The notes: generated by a model not told the origin, from the sequence alone. 44,262 nucleotides of DNA from Pasteurellaceae bacterium (GCA_030527795.1 JAUNAB010000016.1:1-44262), one strand, 5' to 3'; shown: positions 1-10,531, counted from the stretch's first letter. A program made the numbers and translations.

Positions 1-136
1 TTTAAAACTTCAACGCAAACGATGATTTTAGCGACAAAATGATGAACTTCTCGGCAAGTTGCTCAGAAAGTTCAAGTAAACAAGGATTAAGGCATGAAAA
101 AAGTGTATATTAAAATACAGTCAAAATTCAATGAAA

Positions 137-153
137 TTTTTGACCGCGGTTTT
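137..153 (-). repeat. single copy of the ACCGCGGT uptake-signal-like repeat
   Basis: On the minus strand this reads AAAACCGCGGTCAAAAA, the full form of the dispersed repeat. It lies just past the era stop codon. The first 169 bases otherwise hold no gene I can recognise. Confidence 0.75.
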
Positions 154-169
154 AATGTTCGTTCTATTT

Positions 170-1114
170 TTAATATTCTTCCATATAGCCTAGGCTACGT
201 AAGGCTCGTTCGTCATCAGCCCAGCCTGATTTGACCTTAACCCACAATTCCAAATGTACTTTGTTATCAAATAAACGTTCCATATCCGCTCGAGCTTCAA
301 TACCAATGGTTTTAATTTTTTGTCCGCCTTGTCCGATAACCATTTTTTTCTGCCCATCACGCTCAACTAAAATTAGCCCATTGATTTCATAAGTCCCACG
401 TTCGTTGAGTTTAAACTGTTCAATTTCAACGGTAACCGAATAGGGCAATTCCTGTCCCATAAAACGCATTAACTTTTCACGGATAATTTCTGATGCCATA
501 AAACGTTGTGAGCGATCAGTAACATAATCTTCAGGAAAGTGATGAATGCCCTTATGCAAGGATTGACGCACAATTTTTTGTAATTGTTGTACATTTTTTC
601 CACGTTGTGCAGAAATAGGTACAATGTCTTTGAAATCAAATTTTTGGCTTAATTCCGTAATAAATGGCAATAATTCATCTTTATTTTTGACGTTATCAAT
701 TTTATTGATCGCAAGTACCACGGGAGCACGAGCTTGACGCAATTTATTTAACACCATTTCATCGTCTTCGTTCCAATGCGTGCCGTCCACCACAAAAATA
801 ATCAAGTCCACATCGCCAATCGCACTGCTTGCCGCACGGTTCATTAAGCGGTTAATCGCACGTTTTTCTTCAATATGCAACCCTGGGGTATCCACATACA
901 CCGCTTGATACGAGCCGTCCGTATGGATGCCAACAATACGGTGACGCGTTGTTTGTGCTTTACGCGATGTGATTGAGATTTTCTGTCCGAGAATTTTATT
1001 TAATAAAGTTGATTTACCCACATTAGGGCGACCAACAATGGCAATAAAGCCACAATAGGTTTCGGAAGGATCTTGCTGTGCCAATTGGCTATTTTCAATA
1101 GATTGTTCTGTCAT
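170..1114 (-). CDS. era: GTPase Era
   Basis: Era is a GTPase that binds the 3' end of 16S rRNA and helps 30S ribosome assembly. The 314-residue product has the P-loop GRPNVGKST near residue 29, the switch II motif DTPGL, the guanine-specificity motif NKID, and a C-terminal KH domain with [13 protein letters not shown]. This is slightly longer than the usual 301 or so because of a 15-20 residue N-terminal extension before the G domain. Its start codon overlaps the stop of the upstream rnc gene as ATGA, so the two are translationally coupled. The order lepA-lepB-rnc-era is the usual gammaproteobacterial operon. Confidence 0.97.
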   Translation of the reverse strand: MTEQSIENSQLAQQDPSETYCGFIAIVGRPNVGKSTLLNKILGQKISITSRKAQTTRHRIVGIHTDGSYQAVYVDTPGLHIEEKRAINRLMNRAASSAIGDVDLIIFVVDGTHWNEDDEMVLNKLRQARAPVVLAINKIDNVKNKDELLPFITELSQKFDFKDIVPISAQRGKNVQQLQKIVRQSLHKGIHHFPEDYVTDRSQRFMASEIIREKLMRFMGQELPYSVTVEIEQFKLNERGTYEINGLILVERDGQKKMVIGQGGQKIKTIGIEARADMERLFDNKVHLELWVKVKSGWADDERALRSLGYMEEY

Positions 1115-1788
1115 TTTTTCTGTTCTAGTTGTGCGAGAATTTGTTCAGCAGTTGCCTGCTCTGCTTTACGACGGCTCGTTGCCGAAGCGGTAAAAGTATG
1201 ATCTAAACCTTCAACCACGCATTCCACGGTGAAAGTTTGGCAATGTGCTTCGCCTTTAATTTGGGTAACCGTATAAGTCGGTAATGGGCGATGACGTGCT
1301 TGCAAATATTCTTGCAAGCGTGTTTTCGCATCCTTTTGATTTTCTCCTGGTTTGATATCGGCTAGCAAGGATTGATACCAATCACGTACTTTTTGAGTAC
1401 ATTGTGATAAATCAGAATCTAACGAAATCGAGCCAATAATGGCTTCCACGCAATCCGCTAAAATGGATTCACGGCGAAAGCCCCCGCTTTTCAATTCCCC
1501 TGCACCAAGCAACATATAATCGCCTAATTCAAACTGGCGAGCAATCAAAGCTAAAGTCGGTTCACGCACTAAGGTCGCACGCATCCGACTTAATTCGCCT
1601 TCATCACAAGCTGGAAATTGATGATAGAGTGCCTGTGCAATAGTGAAATTTAAAATAGAATCGCCTAGAAATTCAAGGCGTTCATTATGCTTACTTGCCG
1701 CACTACGATGCGTCAATGCCTGTTTAAGCAACGCTAAGTCGTTAAATTGATACCCAATCTTGCGTTGTAATCGGTCAAAGTTGTCCAT
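1111..1788 (-). CDS. rnc: ribonuclease III
   Basis: RNase III cuts double-stranded RNA in rRNA precursor and mRNA processing. The signature [11 protein letters not shown] carries the metal-binding acidic residues, and the last 70 residues look like a double-stranded RNA-binding domain. I start the protein at [12 protein letters not shown] (225 residues), which matches the usual family start. The longer frame reaching 1842 adds 18 residues that overlap the end of lepB and do not resemble the family. With this start the gene begins one base after the lepB stop codon and ends in an ATGA overlap with era. Confidence 0.95.
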   Translation of the reverse strand: MDNFDRLQRKIGYQFNDLALLKQALTHRSAASKHNERLEFLGDSILNFTIAQALYHQFPACDEGELSRMRATLVREPTLALIARQFELGDYMLLGAGELKSGGFRRESILADCVEAIIGSISLDSDLSQCTQKVRDWYQSLLADIKPGENQKDAKTRLQEYLQARHRPLPTYTVTQIKGEAHCQTFTVECVVEGLDHTFTASATSRRKAEQATAEQILAQLEQKK

Positions 1789-1789
1789 A

Positions 1790-2830
1790 TTACTTAATTT
1801 TTGTAAACACCCGTTCGGTACGAATACCCGTCGGCCATTCACCTTGTTTTTTATCTAAACTTAACCAAATAAATGTGGCTTTACCAACAATATTTCGTTC
1901 AGGCACAAAGCCCCAAAAGCGACTGTCATCGCTATGATCGCGGTTATCGCCCATAACAAAATATTGTCCTTTCGGCACAATCCATTCGCCATTTTGGTTT
2001 GGATAATACGCAAAATCAATGTTGAATGCCTGTGGTTCATTGAGAATTTTATGTTCCACATCGCCGCTCTCATTAAATTCTAATTGTGCGGTATTATCAT
2101 ATACAAAGGTTGGATTCACTTGCTCATCTGATTTAGTAAAGGTTTTTTGTTCACAATCCTGCTCACAAGGTTGACCATTTTTGGCATAAATAATACTAAT
2201 CACACGTTGAGCGGAATCATAACGCACCCGATCGCCTTCCGTACCCACTACGCGTTTAATATAATCTGTTGGCGACATATTATCATCACCGAACTCTTCG
2301 CCAACCGACGCACGAACCGTCCCACTTGCACGCACCAATGCTTGTTTTGGGGCTTTGAACACAATCACATCACCACGTTGCGGTTTGCCTGTTTCAATAA
2401 TCGTATGCTGTAATACGGGATCTTTAATGCCATAAGCGTATTTTTCAACAATTAAAAAATCGCCAATGCGTAAGGTTGGTTCCATTGAACCACTGGGAAT
2501 TTGAAAAGGTTCAAATACAAAAGAACGTAAAATTAGCACAAAAGCAAGCACAGGAAATAACGAAGATAAAAACTCCGATCTTTCAGATACGGGCAGAATT
2601 TGGCGTTTCTCTTCTTCGCTAAGTACCTTTCCTTTAAGTTGTTCTTCCTTCGCGAGTTGGTGACGACGTTTTGGCAACACGCCAAAACGAATATAACACC
2701 ACAAACTACCCGATACCGCGGTAAAAATAATTAACAAAATAGAAAAAGTATTAGGTAAGGCAAAATAATCTAGCACTTTCCATAAAATAAAACCGACAAC
2801 CAATAAAATGGGTAAGAAAAATTTTGACAT
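1790..2830 (-). CDS. lepB: signal peptidase I
   Basis: LepB is the inner-membrane serine protease that removes signal peptides from exported proteins. The start [10 protein letters not shown] at 2830 gives 346 residues; the longer frame to 2899 overlaps lepA and is unlikely. Two hydrophobic segments lie at the N terminus, followed by a short cytoplasmic loop, matching the family topology. The catalytic serine is in PSGSMEPTL, the catalytic lysine in YIKRVVG, and the conserved box [11 protein letters not shown] is near the C terminus. A Shine-Dalgarno-like GGATCGG precedes the ATG. The gene sits between lepA, 10 bases away, and rnc. Confidence 0.95.
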   Translation of the reverse strand: MSKFFLPILLVVGFILWKVLDYFALPNTFSILLIIFTAVSGSLWCYIRFGVLPKRRHQLAKEEQLKGKVLSEEEKRQILPVSERSEFLSSLFPVLAFVLILRSFVFEPFQIPSGSMEPTLRIGDFLIVEKYAYGIKDPVLQHTIIETGKPQRGDVIVFKAPKQALVRASGTVRASVGEEFGDDNMSPTDYIKRVVGTEGDRVRYDSAQRVISIIYAKNGQPCEQDCEQKTFTKSDEQVNPTFVYDNTAQLEFNESGDVEHKILNEPQAFNIDFAYYPNQNGEWIVPKGQYFVMGDNRDHSDDSRFWGFVPERNIVGKATFIWLSLDKKQGEWPTGIRTERVFTKIK

Positions 2831-2840
2831 AAGCCGATCC

Positions 2841-4637
2841 TTATTTGTCTTTTCCAACGTGCAAAATCGCCAAAAACGCTTCCTGTGGCACTTCAACATT
2901 CCCCAAGGATTTCATTCGTTTTTTCCCTTCTTTTTGTTTCTGCAATAGCTTTTTCTTACGGCTCACATCGCCGCCATAACATTTCGCCAACACATTTTTA
3001 CGCAACTGTTTTACTGTTGAACGTGCAATAATGTGATTACCAATCGCCGCTTGAATTGCAATATCAAATTGCTGACGTGGGATCAATTCTTTCATTTTTT
3101 CCACTAATTCTCGACCGCGGTAAGCCGCATTGTCTTTGTGTACAATTAACGCCAAGGCATCAACCCGTTCGCCATTAATCATAATATCCACACGCACCAT
3201 CTCTGCCGCTTGGAAGCGTTTGAAGCCGTAATCCAGTGACGCATAACCGCGCGAGGTTGATTTTAAACGGTCAAAGAAGTCCAACACCACTTCGCCCATT
3301 GGGATTTCGTAGGTTAATGCGATTTGATTACCGTGGTAAACCATATTGGTTTGCACACCGCGTTTTTCTACGCACAACGTAATCACATTACCTAAATAAT
3401 CTTGTGGCACGAGCATATTACATTCAGCAATCGGTTCGCGAATTTCTTGAATGTTATTTAATGGTGGCAATTTAGCTGGGCTATCCACATACACCACATC
3501 GCCATTAGTTAATTCCACTTCGTACACAACCGTTGGTGCGGTAGTGATTAAGTCTAAATCATATTCACGTTCAAGGCGTTCTTGAATGATTTCCATATGC
3601 AATAAGCCAAGGAAACCACAACGGAAACCAAATCCAAGCGCAGTTGAGTTTTCGGGCTCATAAAATAAAGACGCATCATTTAAACTCAGCTTACTTAGTG
3701 CATCACGGAAAGATTCATAATCATCTGAACTAATAGGGAATAGCCCTGCATACACTTGTGGTTTCACTTTTTTAAAGCCAGGCAAGGCTGTGGTTGCAGG
3801 ATTATGGTGTAACGTTAGGGTATCCCCCACTGGCGCACCCAAAATATCTTTAATCGCACACACAACCCAACCCACTTCGCCACAATTTAGCACTTGGGTA
3901 TCCACTTGTTTTGGTGTAAAAATCCCCAAGCGATCAACATTGTAGGATTGCCCCGTGGACATCACTTTAATTTTATCGCCTTTACGCAAGGTTCCATTTT
4001 TGATTCGCACCAAAGACACAACGCCTAAATAATTATCAAACCACGAATCAATAATCAAGGCTTGCAATGGTGCATCAGGATCGCCTTCTGGTGCAGGAAT
4101 TTTAGCCACAATTTCTTCTAACACATCTTCAATTCCCACACCCGTTTTTGCCGAGCATCGCACCGATTCCAACGCATCAATCCCAACAATATCTTCAATT
4201 TCTTCCGCCACACGTTCAGGATCAGCCGCGGGTAAATCAATTTTATTTAAAATTGGCACCACTTCTAAATTCATTTCAATCGCAGTGTAGCAGTTCGCCA
4301 AGGTTTGAGCTTCCACGCCTTGCCCTGCATCCACCACCAAAAGTGCCCCTTCACACGCCGCTAAAGAACGGGAAACTTCATAGGAAAAGTCAACGTGTCC
4401 TGGGGTATCAATAAAATTGAGCTGATAGGTTTCGCCATTTTTTGCTTGATAATTTAAGGTAACGCTTTGTGCTTTAATGGTAATCCCACGCTCACGCTCT
4501 AATTCCATAGAGTCCAATACTTGCTCTGCCATTTCGCGATCAGACAAACCGCCACAAGTTTGAATTAAACGGTCAGACAAGGTTGATTTACCATGGTCTA
4601 TATGAGCAATAATAGAAAAGTTACGAATATTCTTCAT
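2841..4637 (-). CDS. lepA: elongation factor 4 (LepA)
   Basis: LepA/EF4 is a ribosome-dependent translational GTPase that affects initiation and back-translocation under stress. The 598-residue length is typical. The P-loop AHIDHGKST lies near residue 11, followed by DTPGHVDF and NKIDLP. EF-G-like domains follow, and the unique C-terminal domain ends in [15 protein letters not shown]. It is the first gene of the lepA-lepB-rnc-era group. The 169-base gap behind it contains a repeat copy and the grcA terminator. Confidence 0.97.
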   Translation of the reverse strand: MKNIRNFSIIAHIDHGKSTLSDRLIQTCGGLSDREMAEQVLDSMELERERGITIKAQSVTLNYQAKNGETYQLNFIDTPGHVDFSYEVSRSLAACEGALLVVDAGQGVEAQTLANCYTAIEMNLEVVPILNKIDLPAADPERVAEEIEDIVGIDALESVRCSAKTGVGIEDVLEEIVAKIPAPEGDPDAPLQALIIDSWFDNYLGVVSLVRIKNGTLRKGDKIKVMSTGQSYNVDRLGIFTPKQVDTQVLNCGEVGWVVCAIKDILGAPVGDTLTLHHNPATTALPGFKKVKPQVYAGLFPISSDDYESFRDALSKLSLNDASLFYEPENSTALGFGFRCGFLGLLHMEIIQERLEREYDLDLITTAPTVVYEVELTNGDVVYVDSPAKLPPLNNIQEIREPIAECNMLVPQDYLGNVITLCVEKRGVQTNMVYHGNQIALTYEIPMGEVVLDFFDRLKSTSRGYASLDYGFKRFQAAEMVRVDIMINGERVDALALIVHKDNAAYRGRELVEKMKELIPRQQFDIAIQAAIGNHIIARSTVKQLRKNVLAKCYGGDVSRKKKLLQKQKEGKKRMKSLGNVEVPQEAFLAILHVGKDK

Positions 4638-4716
4638 TAGATTAATTTAGTTTACGACAAGATGATGAATGTTAATTGGGGAATTGTACCTGAAACTCAA
4701 AGCTTAAGCTAGTTAA

Positions 4717-4733
4717 TAACCGCGGATCAAAAA
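4717..4733 (+). repeat. variant copy of the repeat with an extra A (ACCGCGGATCAAAA)
   Basis: Reads AACCGCGGATCAAAAAT: the core keeps CCGCGG, but an extra A precedes the TCAAAAA flank. The same variant recurs near 20799, in reverse at 42934, and in a shorter form at 14677. It is followed by a T-rich block, as in full copies. Confidence 0.6.
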
Positions 4734-4761
4734 TCTTGCATTTTTTATGTGAATAGAAAAA

Positions 4762-4791
4762 TAAAAAAACGTCTCAAAATGAGACGTTTTT
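4762..4791 (-). terminator. rho-independent terminator of grcA
   Basis: ACGTCTC at 4769-4775 and GAGACGT at 4781-4787 form a stem with a 5-base loop. In the minus direction the stem is followed by a run of seven T. It lies 15 bases past the grcA stop. A T run on the other side would let it act in both directions. Confidence 0.85.
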
Positions 4792-4806
4792 AGCGAAAAA
4801 AGACAA

Positions 4807-5190
4807 TTATAGGCTTTCAGTGAAAGTACGTGTAATTACATCACGTTGTTGTTCTGGAGTTAATGAATTAAAACGCACCGCATAACCTGAAACACGAATA
4901 GTTAATTGTGGGTATTTTTCAGGGTGTTTAACCGCGTCTTCTAAGGTTTCACGACGTAATACGTTCACGTTTAAGTGTTGACCACCTTCTACTTTCACAG
5001 TTGGTGCAACGTCAACAGGTAACTCACGATATTCAATTTGACCTAATTCGTTAATAGCAACAACTTGATCTTCTTTGAAATCGCCTTTTGCACATAAGCA
5101 ACGTGCTTCGCCTTTATCGCTGTCTAATAACCAAAATGAATTTAATAGGTTATCGTTAGCAGCTTGAGTAATTTGAATACCTTTAATCAT
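4807..5190 (-). CDS. grcA: autonomous glycyl radical cofactor GrcA
   Basis: GrcA (YfiD) is a small glycyl radical protein that replaces the damaged C-terminal segment of pyruvate formate-lyase after oxygen exposure. The product has the typical 127 residues. The radical-bearing glycine is in RVSGYAVRF at residue 102, and the C terminus [12 protein letters not shown] resembles the PFL end. It is a single gene with its own terminator. Its long AT-rich upstream region holds an FNR-like site and a perfect inverted repeat, in line with anaerobic induction of the family. Confidence 0.96.
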   Translation of the reverse strand: MIKGIQITQAANDNLLNSFWLLDSDKGEARCLCAKGDFKEDQVVAINELGQIEYRELPVDVAPTVKVEGGQHLNVNVLRRETLEDAVKHPEKYPQLTIRVSGYAVRFNSLTPEQQRDVITRTFTESL

Positions 5191-5240
5191 AAAGTGCCTC
5201 CGTTTGGCATAAGTTAATTAATACAATTGGTGCAAATTTT

Positions 5241-5273
5241 ATCAAATAATTTTATCTTTTCAAATTATTTGAT
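5241..5273. repeat. perfect 12-bp inverted repeat in the grcA leader
   Basis: ATCAAATAATTT (5241-5252) and AAATTATTTGAT (5262-5273) are perfect reverse complements separated by 9 bases. The element is 51-83 bases before the grcA start codon, between it and the FNR-like site. It could be an operator or an mRNA leader hairpin. No T tract follows, so termination is unlikely. Confidence 0.6.
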
Positions 5274-5311
5274 ATATCGGCGTTGATTTTTCTTTGTACA
5301 ATTTAGAAAAT

Positions 5312-5325
5312 TTGACCTAAATCAA
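5312..5325 (-). promoter_or_regulatory. FNR-type site upstream of grcA
   Basis: TTGACCTAAATCAA matches the FNR consensus TTGAT-N4-ATCAA at nine of ten defined positions. It lies about 125 bases before the grcA start, a plausible distance for activating a promoter with a long leader. The same half-site pattern occurs upstream of napF. I could not place a convincing -10 element. Confidence 0.6.
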
Positions 5326-5478
5326 TATTTTTTAACAAAATTAAAGAAAATCTTTAAAATTACGCACTTACATTTAACAAATAATTAACATTTACACTTC
5401 AGCTATTGAGAAAAAGATGAAATTTTAAAGAAAATTCGCTAATCTAACGCAATATCGTAATTAATCGGAGACAACCCT

Positions 5479-6147
5479 ATGCGAACGTGGAAAGATGCCA
5501 TCGGGGAAGAAAAGCAAAAACCCTATTTTCAACATATTTTACAACAAGTCCAACTTGCTCGTGCGCAGGGTAAAATTGTCTATCCCCCACAAGCTGATGT
5601 CTTCAATGCCTTTAAACTAACTGAATTTGATCAGGTTAAAGTGGTAATTTTAGGTCAAGATCCTTATCACGGACCAAATCAGGCGCACGGATTAGCATTT
5701 TCAGTAAAACCCAATGTTTCACCACCACCATCGTTAGTAAATATTTACAAAGAATTGGCTACGGATATTGAGGGTTTTCAAACGCCTAACCACGGTTATT
5801 TGGTGCAATGGGCGACACAAGGAGTTTTATTGCTCAACACGGTGCTGACCGTGGAACAAGGTCAAGCCCATTCTCACCGCGATTTCGGCTGGGAAACCTT
5901 TACCGATCAGGTTATCGCTAAACTGAACGAACAACGCGAGAATTTGGTCTTTTTATTATGGGGCAGTCACGCTCAAAAGAAAGGGCAATTTATCGATCGC
6001 TATAAACATTGTGTATTAAATGCACCGCATCCTTCTCCGCTGTCTGCTCACCGCGGTTTTTTTGGTTGCCAACATTTTTCCAAGGCAAATGATTATTTAC
6101 GCCAACATCAATTAAGTGAAATTAATTGGCATCTTGACCCGATTTAA
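5479..6147 (+). CDS. ung: uracil-DNA glycosylase
   Basis: Ung removes uracil from DNA as the first step of base excision repair. The 222-residue protein has the catalytic water-activating motif [13 protein letters not shown] near residue 60, and the DNA-intercalation loop [13 protein letters not shown] near residue 185. The start follows a GGAG Shine-Dalgarno sequence (ATCGGAGAC). A repeat core at 6050 lies in the coding sequence and supplies the Arg-Gly of HRGFF. The gene diverges from grcA and is followed 39 bases later by yaaA. Confidence 0.97.
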   Translation: MRTWKDAIGEEKQKPYFQHILQQVQLARAQGKIVYPPQADVFNAFKLTEFDQVKVVILGQDPYHGPNQAHGLAFSVKPNVSPPPSLVNIYKELATDIEGFQTPNHGYLVQWATQGVLLLNTVLTVEQGQAHSHRDFGWETFTDQVIAKLNEQRENLVFLLWGSHAQKKGQFIDRYKHCVLNAPHPSPLSAHRGFFGCQHFSKANDYLRQHQLSEINWHLDPI

Positions 6148-6186
6148 CTGCTATAATTTCACAAATTTTCTCAATAAAGGACGATT

Positions 6187-6963
6187 ATGTTAGCCATTAT
6201 TTCTCCCGCAAAGACCCTTGATTTTGAAACCGCGGTCAAAAAAACCGTGGTTTTTCAGCCACGTTTGCTTGAGTATAGTCAACAACTTATTGATGTATGC
6301 CGTCAATTAAGCCCACAACAAATCGGCTCATTAATGTCAATCAGCGACAAACTGGCTGGGTTAAATGCCGCACGTTTTGCCCAATGGCAACAAGAACATA
6401 ATCTAGACAACTCACGCCAAGCCTTATTTGCCTTTAAAGGCGATGTTTATACGGGGCTAGATACCGAGAGTTTAAGCGATGATGATATTCAATTTGCCGA
6501 ACAGCATTTACGTATGCTATCAGGTTTATACGGTTTATTACGCCCTCTTGATTTAATGCAACCCTATCGTTTAGAAATGGGAACGAAATTAGTCAATCCA
6601 AAAGGCAAAGACTTATACGCCTTTTGGGGAAATCACATCACCGAATTATTACAACAAGAAATTGATGCACAAGGCGATAATATTCTGATCAATCTCGCTT
6701 CAGATGAATATTTTAAATCAGTGAAAATCAACAAGTTAAAAGCACGTATCATTAAACCAGTCTTTTTAGATTATAAAAATGGGCATTACAAAGTCATCAG
6801 TTTCTATGCAAAAAAAGCCCGCGGTTTGATGTGCCGTTACCTTATTCAACAACGTTTAACCCAAGTAGAACAACTTAAAGAGTTTGATTTAGGAGGGTAT
6901 TGGTTTGATGAAATGTCATCAAGTGAAAATGAGCTTGTGTTTAAACGTAATATTCAGGATTAA
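6187..6963 (+). CDS. yaaA: peroxide stress protein YaaA
   Basis: YaaA family (formerly DUF328): in E. coli it protects against hydrogen peroxide, apparently by lowering free iron, and the fold binds DNA. The N terminus [14 protein letters not shown] and the internal [12 protein letters not shown] are family hallmarks, and 258 residues is the usual length. A full repeat copy (core 6229-6236) lies in the gene and encodes Thr-Ala-Val-Lys-Lys. An AAGGA Shine-Dalgarno precedes the ATG. The stop codon overlaps the first ATG of the next gene by one base, so the two are probably co-transcribed. Confidence 0.95.
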   Translation: MLAIISPAKTLDFETAVKKTVVFQPRLLEYSQQLIDVCRQLSPQQIGSLMSISDKLAGLNAARFAQWQQEHNLDNSRQALFAFKGDVYTGLDTESLSDDDIQFAEQHLRMLSGLYGLLRPLDLMQPYRLEMGTKLVNPKGKDLYAFWGNHITELLQQEIDAQGDNILINLASDEYFKSVKINKLKARIIKPVFLDYKNGHYKVISFYAKKARGLMCRYLIQQRLTQVEQLKEFDLGGYWFDEMSSSENELVFKRNIQD

Positions 6964-7574
6964 TGATGAAAATTAAATATCTTTTTACTTTATTCAGCTC
7001 GCTATTACTGATTGGTTGTGTCAATAGTCAATCAATTCAGCAAAATGAAAAAAAGGCGTCAAATGTCCAGCTTCCTGTACCAAAAAAACTGCAGCATAAC
7101 GGCAAAAACTATTATTTAGCAAGTCAACAAGATCTTGGTACCATCGCCCGTTATTTCTATGTAGAAAAAAAAGAAACCCTTAAAAATTGGAAAACTGGCG
7201 TGGAATTATTGCTAGATCGCAACCCAGAACAACGCAGTTTAGCCGACCGCATTGCGTTACGCCAAAAAGTCTATCACGCAAATGGGGTTGAACAATTTAA
7301 TCTCTACGAAAAAGACAATAGTTTGTATTCTTTCGTGATTTACCCACCCAACGCTCGCCAAAATAACTGGCAAGTTGACGTTTCCAAAGGGCAAGATTTT
7401 GTTGGCTGTGGCTTCGTGCAATATCAATATTCATTGAAAATTGCGAAAAACCAAAAGCTCAATAATATGAGCAAAATTAAATTAATTGGCTACTTGCGTA
7501 AATATGTCATTGATAAAGAAATGACAAGCTTAGCACAATTACAATATCAATGGCGTTGCGAAAAGGATCACTAG
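6963..7574 (+). CDS. putative lipoprotein of unknown function
   Basis: The protein has 203 residues and begins with two consecutive methionines; the first ATG overlaps the yaaA stop, and the second is at 6966. An N-terminal hydrophobic stretch ends in the lipobox LIGC with Cys19, so it is predicted to be a lipid-anchored envelope protein. The mature part is hydrophilic, rich in Lys, Gln and Asn, with two further cysteines (VGCGF and WRCEK) that could form a disulfide. I recognise no domain. Coupling to yaaA may be only positional. Confidence 0.8.
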   Translation: MMKIKYLFTLFSSLLLIGCVNSQSIQQNEKKASNVQLPVPKKLQHNGKNYYLASQQDLGTIARYFYVEKKETLKNWKTGVELLLDRNPEQRSLADRIALRQKVYHANGVEQFNLYEKDNSLYSFVIYPPNARQNNWQVDVSKGQDFVGCGFVQYQYSLKIAKNQKLNNMSKIKLIGYLRKYVIDKEMTSLAQLQYQWRCEKDH

Positions 7575-7610
7575 ATCAAATTTTGTGGCAATTCCCAAAA
7601 TTTTGCTAGA

Positions 7611-7630
7611 ACCGCATTGCTGAATGCGGT
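7611..7630. repeat. 8-bp perfect hairpin upstream of pfkA
   Basis: ACCGCATT and AATGCGGT flank the 4-base loop GCTG. It is in the 116-base gap between the lipoprotein gene and pfkA. No T tract follows, so it is not an obvious terminator. AATGCGGT is one base short of the classical H. influenzae uptake core AAGTGCGGT, so it may be a decayed paired copy. Confidence 0.45.
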
Positions 7631-7690
7631 AACCTTAACGCCAATTTTTGAATTCATTCCATTTTATCACTTTTATTCGAGGTATATTTT

Positions 7691-8656
7691 ATGCTTAAAA
7701 AGATTGCTGTTCTAACCAGTGGGGGCGATGCACCTGGTATGAATGCCGCTATTCGTGGCGTGGTGCGTGCTGCGATTTCATCAGGTCTGGAAGTTTATGG
7801 TATCTATGATGGTTACCAAGGGCTTTACAATAATAGAATCAAAAAGTTAGACCGTTATAGCGTATCCGATATTATCAACCGTGGTGGCACATTCTTAGGA
7901 TCTGCCCGTTTCCCTGAATTCAAAAACCCTGAAGTTCGTGCGAAATGTGCAGAGATTCTCCGTTCACACGGCATTGAAGCACTGGTTGTTATCGGTGGGG
8001 ACGGTTCCTATATGGGTGCAAAACTGTTAACCGAAGAACACGGCTTCCCATGCGTTGGCTTACCTGGCACGATTGATAACGATGTCGCAGGTACAGATTA
8101 CACCATTGGCTATCAAACTGCTTTACAAACCGCGGTTCAAGCCATTGACCGTTTACGCGACACCTCAAGCTCACACCAACGCATTTCAATTGTAGAAATT
8201 ATGGGCCGCCATTGTAGCGATTTAACCATTTCCGCAGGCATTGCAGGCGGTTGTGAATATATCGTGGCATCTGAAGTGGAATTTAATCGCGAAGAATTAA
8301 TTCAAGAAATTGAGCGTAACATTGCTAATGGAAAACGCCACGCCATTATTGCGATTACCGAATTAATTTGCGACGTAAATGCACTTGCGAAAGAAATTGA
8401 AGCACGCGTTCATCACGAAACCCGAGCAACCGTCTTAGGTCATATCCAACGTGGCGGCAGCCCTTGTGCCTTTGACCGTATTTTAGCTTCTCGTATGGGC
8501 GTCTATGCGGTGGATTTATTATTACAAGGTAAAGGCGGTTATTGTGTCGGCATTCAAGATGAACAATTAGTTCACCACGATATTATTGATGCCATCAACA
8601 ATATGCAACGTGAATTTAAAGCAGATTGGTTGCAAACGGCAAACCGTTTAATCTAA
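7691..8656 (+). CDS. pfkA: 6-phosphofructokinase
   Basis: PfkA phosphorylates fructose 6-phosphate with ATP, the committed step of glycolysis. The 321-residue length fits the bacterial PfkA family. The ATP-binding motif is [15 protein letters not shown] at the N terminus. [16 protein letters not shown] holds the catalytic aspartate and Mg2+ region, IVEIMGRHC the substrate-binding methionine/arginine, and HIQRGG the C-terminal active-site residues. An exact repeat core at 8129 encodes Thr-Ala-Val of LQTAVQA. The gene converges on tdk and ends at a hairpin built from paired repeats. Confidence 0.97.
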   Translation: MLKKIAVLTSGGDAPGMNAAIRGVVRAAISSGLEVYGIYDGYQGLYNNRIKKLDRYSVSDIINRGGTFLGSARFPEFKNPEVRAKCAEILRSHGIEALVVIGGDGSYMGAKLLTEEHGFPCVGLPGTIDNDVAGTDYTIGYQTALQTAVQAIDRLRDTSSSHQRISIVEIMGRHCSDLTISAGIAGGCEYIVASEVEFNREELIQEIERNIANGKRHAIIAITELICDVNALAKEIEARVHHETRATVLGHIQRGGSPCAFDRILASRMGVYAVDLLLQGKGGYCVGIQDEQLVHHDIIDAINNMQREFKADWLQTANRLI

Positions 8657-8657
8657 A

Positions 8658-8704
8658 GCAAACCGCGGTCAAAAATTCAAACGTTTTTTGACCGCGTTTT
8701 TTTA
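8658..8704. terminator. paired-repeat hairpin between convergent pfkA and tdk
   Basis: A full repeat (AACCGCGGTCAAAAA from 8661) and an inverted partial copy (TTTTTTGACCGCG, 8685-8696) pair across a short spacer. A run of seven T follows on the plus strand. It occupies nearly the whole gap between the pfkA and tdk stops and probably terminates pfkA. Using head-to-head uptake signals as terminators is known in Haemophilus. Confidence 0.8.
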
Positions 8705-9292
8705 GGCAATTTTTCCGCTTGCGATACTCTGTTTATAATGACGGCGGCAAACCGAAACATAATGCTGATTACCACCAATTTGAATTTGTTCCCCTGTACT
8801 TACCACGCAACCCTGTTCATTTAAACGCAATACAAAGTTGGCTTTACGCCCACAATGGCAAATAGTTTTTAACTCTTCTAACTGATCCGCCCAAGCGAGC
8901 AAATATTGGCTTCCTTCAAATAAATTGGCTTGAAAATCGGTGCGTAAGCCATAGCATAAAACAGGAATATTAAGCTGATCAACGACATCGCTTAATTGGT
9001 ACACTTGCTGTTTAGTAAGAAATTGTGCTTCATCAATTAACACACAATGTAGCGGTTGCTGATCATAATATGTTTTGATTTCGGTAAACAAATTATTATC
9101 GGGTGCAAATAATTGTGCAGGCATACTAATCCCAATACGCGAAGTAATTTTCCCCACGCCAAAACGGTCATCAATCGCCGCCGTGTATAACAGCGTGTGC
9201 ATACCCCTTTCTTGATAATTATACGCAGATTGTAACAACGTCGTGGATTTCCCTGCATTCATCGTTGAATAATAAAAATATAATTTCGCCAT
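8702..9292 (-). CDS. tdk: thymidine kinase
   Basis: Tdk phosphorylates thymidine to dTMP in nucleoside salvage. I start at [17 protein letters not shown] (196 residues), just after the tsaD stop; the longer frame to 9316 overlaps tsaD. The P-loop is at residues 9-17. DEAQF carries the catalytic acid, and the structural zinc is likely bound by CHCGRKANF and the C-terminal CRRHY. It is the second gene after tsaD with only four bases between, so they should be co-transcribed. Confidence 0.95.
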   Translation of the reverse strand: MAKLYFYYSTMNAGKSTTLLQSAYNYQERGMHTLLYTAAIDDRFGVGKITSRIGISMPAQLFAPDNNLFTEIKTYYDQQPLHCVLIDEAQFLTKQQVYQLSDVVDQLNIPVLCYGLRTDFQANLFEGSQYLLAWADQLEELKTICHCGRKANFVLRLNEQGCVVSTGEQIQIGGNQHYVSVCRRHYKQSIASGKIA

Positions 9293-9296
9293 TGGT

Positions 9297-10340
9297 TTAG
9301 ATCTCTTTCGTATCAATGCCAGCCAATTCCGTCATCGCCCAACGGGGTTTGACTTCAATCGCCAAATCACTTCGTTCGCCCGCTTGTAAACGTAAAAAAC
9401 CAGCATAGGCAATCATTGCACCATTGTCGGTACAAAATTGTGGTTGGGGATAAAAAACTTCGCCATTTATGCTATGCATTAATTGGCTTAATTCTTGGCG
9501 TAATTGTTGATTGGCACTCACGCCGCCTGCAATCACTAAGCGTTTATAGCCTGTTTGCTGTAAAGCTCGGCGACATTTGATCACCAAGGTTTCCACGACC
9601 GCTTGCTGAAAAGCATAAGCAATATCGGCTTTTGATTGCTCGGTTAATTCCCCTTCTTGTTCAATCACTTGGTTAATCGTATTTGCCGCAAAGGTTTTTA
9701 AGCCTGAAAAACTAAACGCTAACCCTGGGCGATCGGTCATTGGTCGTGGAAACACAAAACGGTTTGGATTGCCCTGTTGTGCCAACCGCGATAATGCAGC
9801 TCCGCCAGGGTAATCTAATCCTAACAACTTGGCGGTTTTATCAAAGGCTTCCCCTGCGGCATCATCAATACTTTCGCCCAAGACTTCATACTGCCCCACG
9901 CCTTGCACACGAACCAATTGAGTATGCCCGCCCGACACTAACAATGCCACGAAAGGAAAGGTCGGCGGATTAGGTTCTAACATCGGGGCGAGCAAATGCC
10001 CTTCCATATGATGCACCCCCAACGCTGGCACGCCCCATGCAAATGCCAATGCACGTGCGATCGTTGCCCCCACCAATAATGCACCGACTAAACCCGGCCC
10101 TGCCGTATATGCAATGCCATCAATTTCTTTTGCGGTTAAATTGGCTTGTGCTAAAGCGGCTTGAATTAAAGGAACAGTTTTCCGAATATGATCACGTGAT
10201 GCCAATTCGGGTACCACACCACCATAGTCAGCGTGAAGTGCAATTTGGCTATACAGCTGATTAGCAATAAGCCCGTGCTGCTGATCATAAATCGCCACAC
10301 CCGTTTCATCGCAAGACGTTTCAATACCTAAAATTCTCAT
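9297..10340 (-). CDS. tsaD: tRNA threonylcarbamoyladenosine transferase TsaD
   Basis: TsaD (Gcp/YgjD) moves the threonylcarbamoyl group onto A37 of ANN-decoding tRNAs together with TsaB, TsaE and TsaC. The 347-residue protein starts [14 protein letters not shown], the ASKHA nucleotide-binding motif. The metal-binding histidines are in [10 protein letters not shown], and VSGGHTQLV and [10 protein letters not shown] are further signatures. It diverges from rpsU, the classic gammaproteobacterial arrangement, with a 230-base shared regulatory gap. Confidence 0.97.
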   Translation of the reverse strand: MRILGIETSCDETGVAIYDQQHGLIANQLYSQIALHADYGGVVPELASRDHIRKTVPLIQAALAQANLTAKEIDGIAYTAGPGLVGALLVGATIARALAFAWGVPALGVHHMEGHLLAPMLEPNPPTFPFVALLVSGGHTQLVRVQGVGQYEVLGESIDDAAGEAFDKTAKLLGLDYPGGAALSRLAQQGNPNRFVFPRPMTDRPGLAFSFSGLKTFAANTINQVIEQEGELTEQSKADIAYAFQQAVVETLVIKCRRALQQTGYKRLVIAGGVSANQQLRQELSQLMHSINGEVFYPQPQFCTDNGAMIAYAGFLRLQAGERSDLAIEVKPRWAMTELAGIDTKEI

Positions 10341-10358
10341 TATTGTTCCTTTTGGAAT

Positions 10359-10377
10359 AAACCGCGGTCAAAAATTG
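10359..10377 (+). repeat. single repeat copy between tsaD and rpsU
   Basis: AAACCGCGGTCAAAAATT with exact core at 10361-10368, followed after a short spacer by CGTTTTTC. This is the complete core, A-block, spacer, T-block layout. It sits 20 bases upstream of the tsaD start codon. Confidence 0.75.
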
Positions 10378-10466
10378 CTTCGTTTTTCTTTCCACCACGC
10401 ACACCATCAATCTGATGTGCATTTTAACGTACTTTTTTTGCCTTGAATAGAAAAGATCAAAATCAC

Positions 10467-10496
10467 TTTACATTTAGAGCCAAATTAGATTAAAAT
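10467..10496 (+). promoter_or_regulatory. candidate sigma-70 promoter of rpsU
   Basis: TTTACA (10467-10472) and TAAAAT (10491-10496) are separated by 18 bases; each matches its consensus hexamer at five of six positions. Predicted transcription start is near 10503, giving a leader of about 68 bases that contains the palindrome at 10516. Confidence 0.5.
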
Positions 10497-10515
10497 TGCG
10501 ATCTTTATTGAATAT

Positions 10516-10531
10516 ACCGTCTGCAGACGGT
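10516..10531. promoter_or_regulatory. 16-bp perfect palindrome in the rpsU leader
   Basis: ACCGTCTGCAGACGGT is a perfect palindrome downstream of the candidate rpsU promoter and 39 bases before the start codon. In RNA it would fold into a 6-bp stem with a UGCA loop, followed by CGATTTT, a weak U tract. It could be an operator, a leader hairpin or an attenuator for the operon that encodes primase and sigma-70. Confidence 0.5.
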
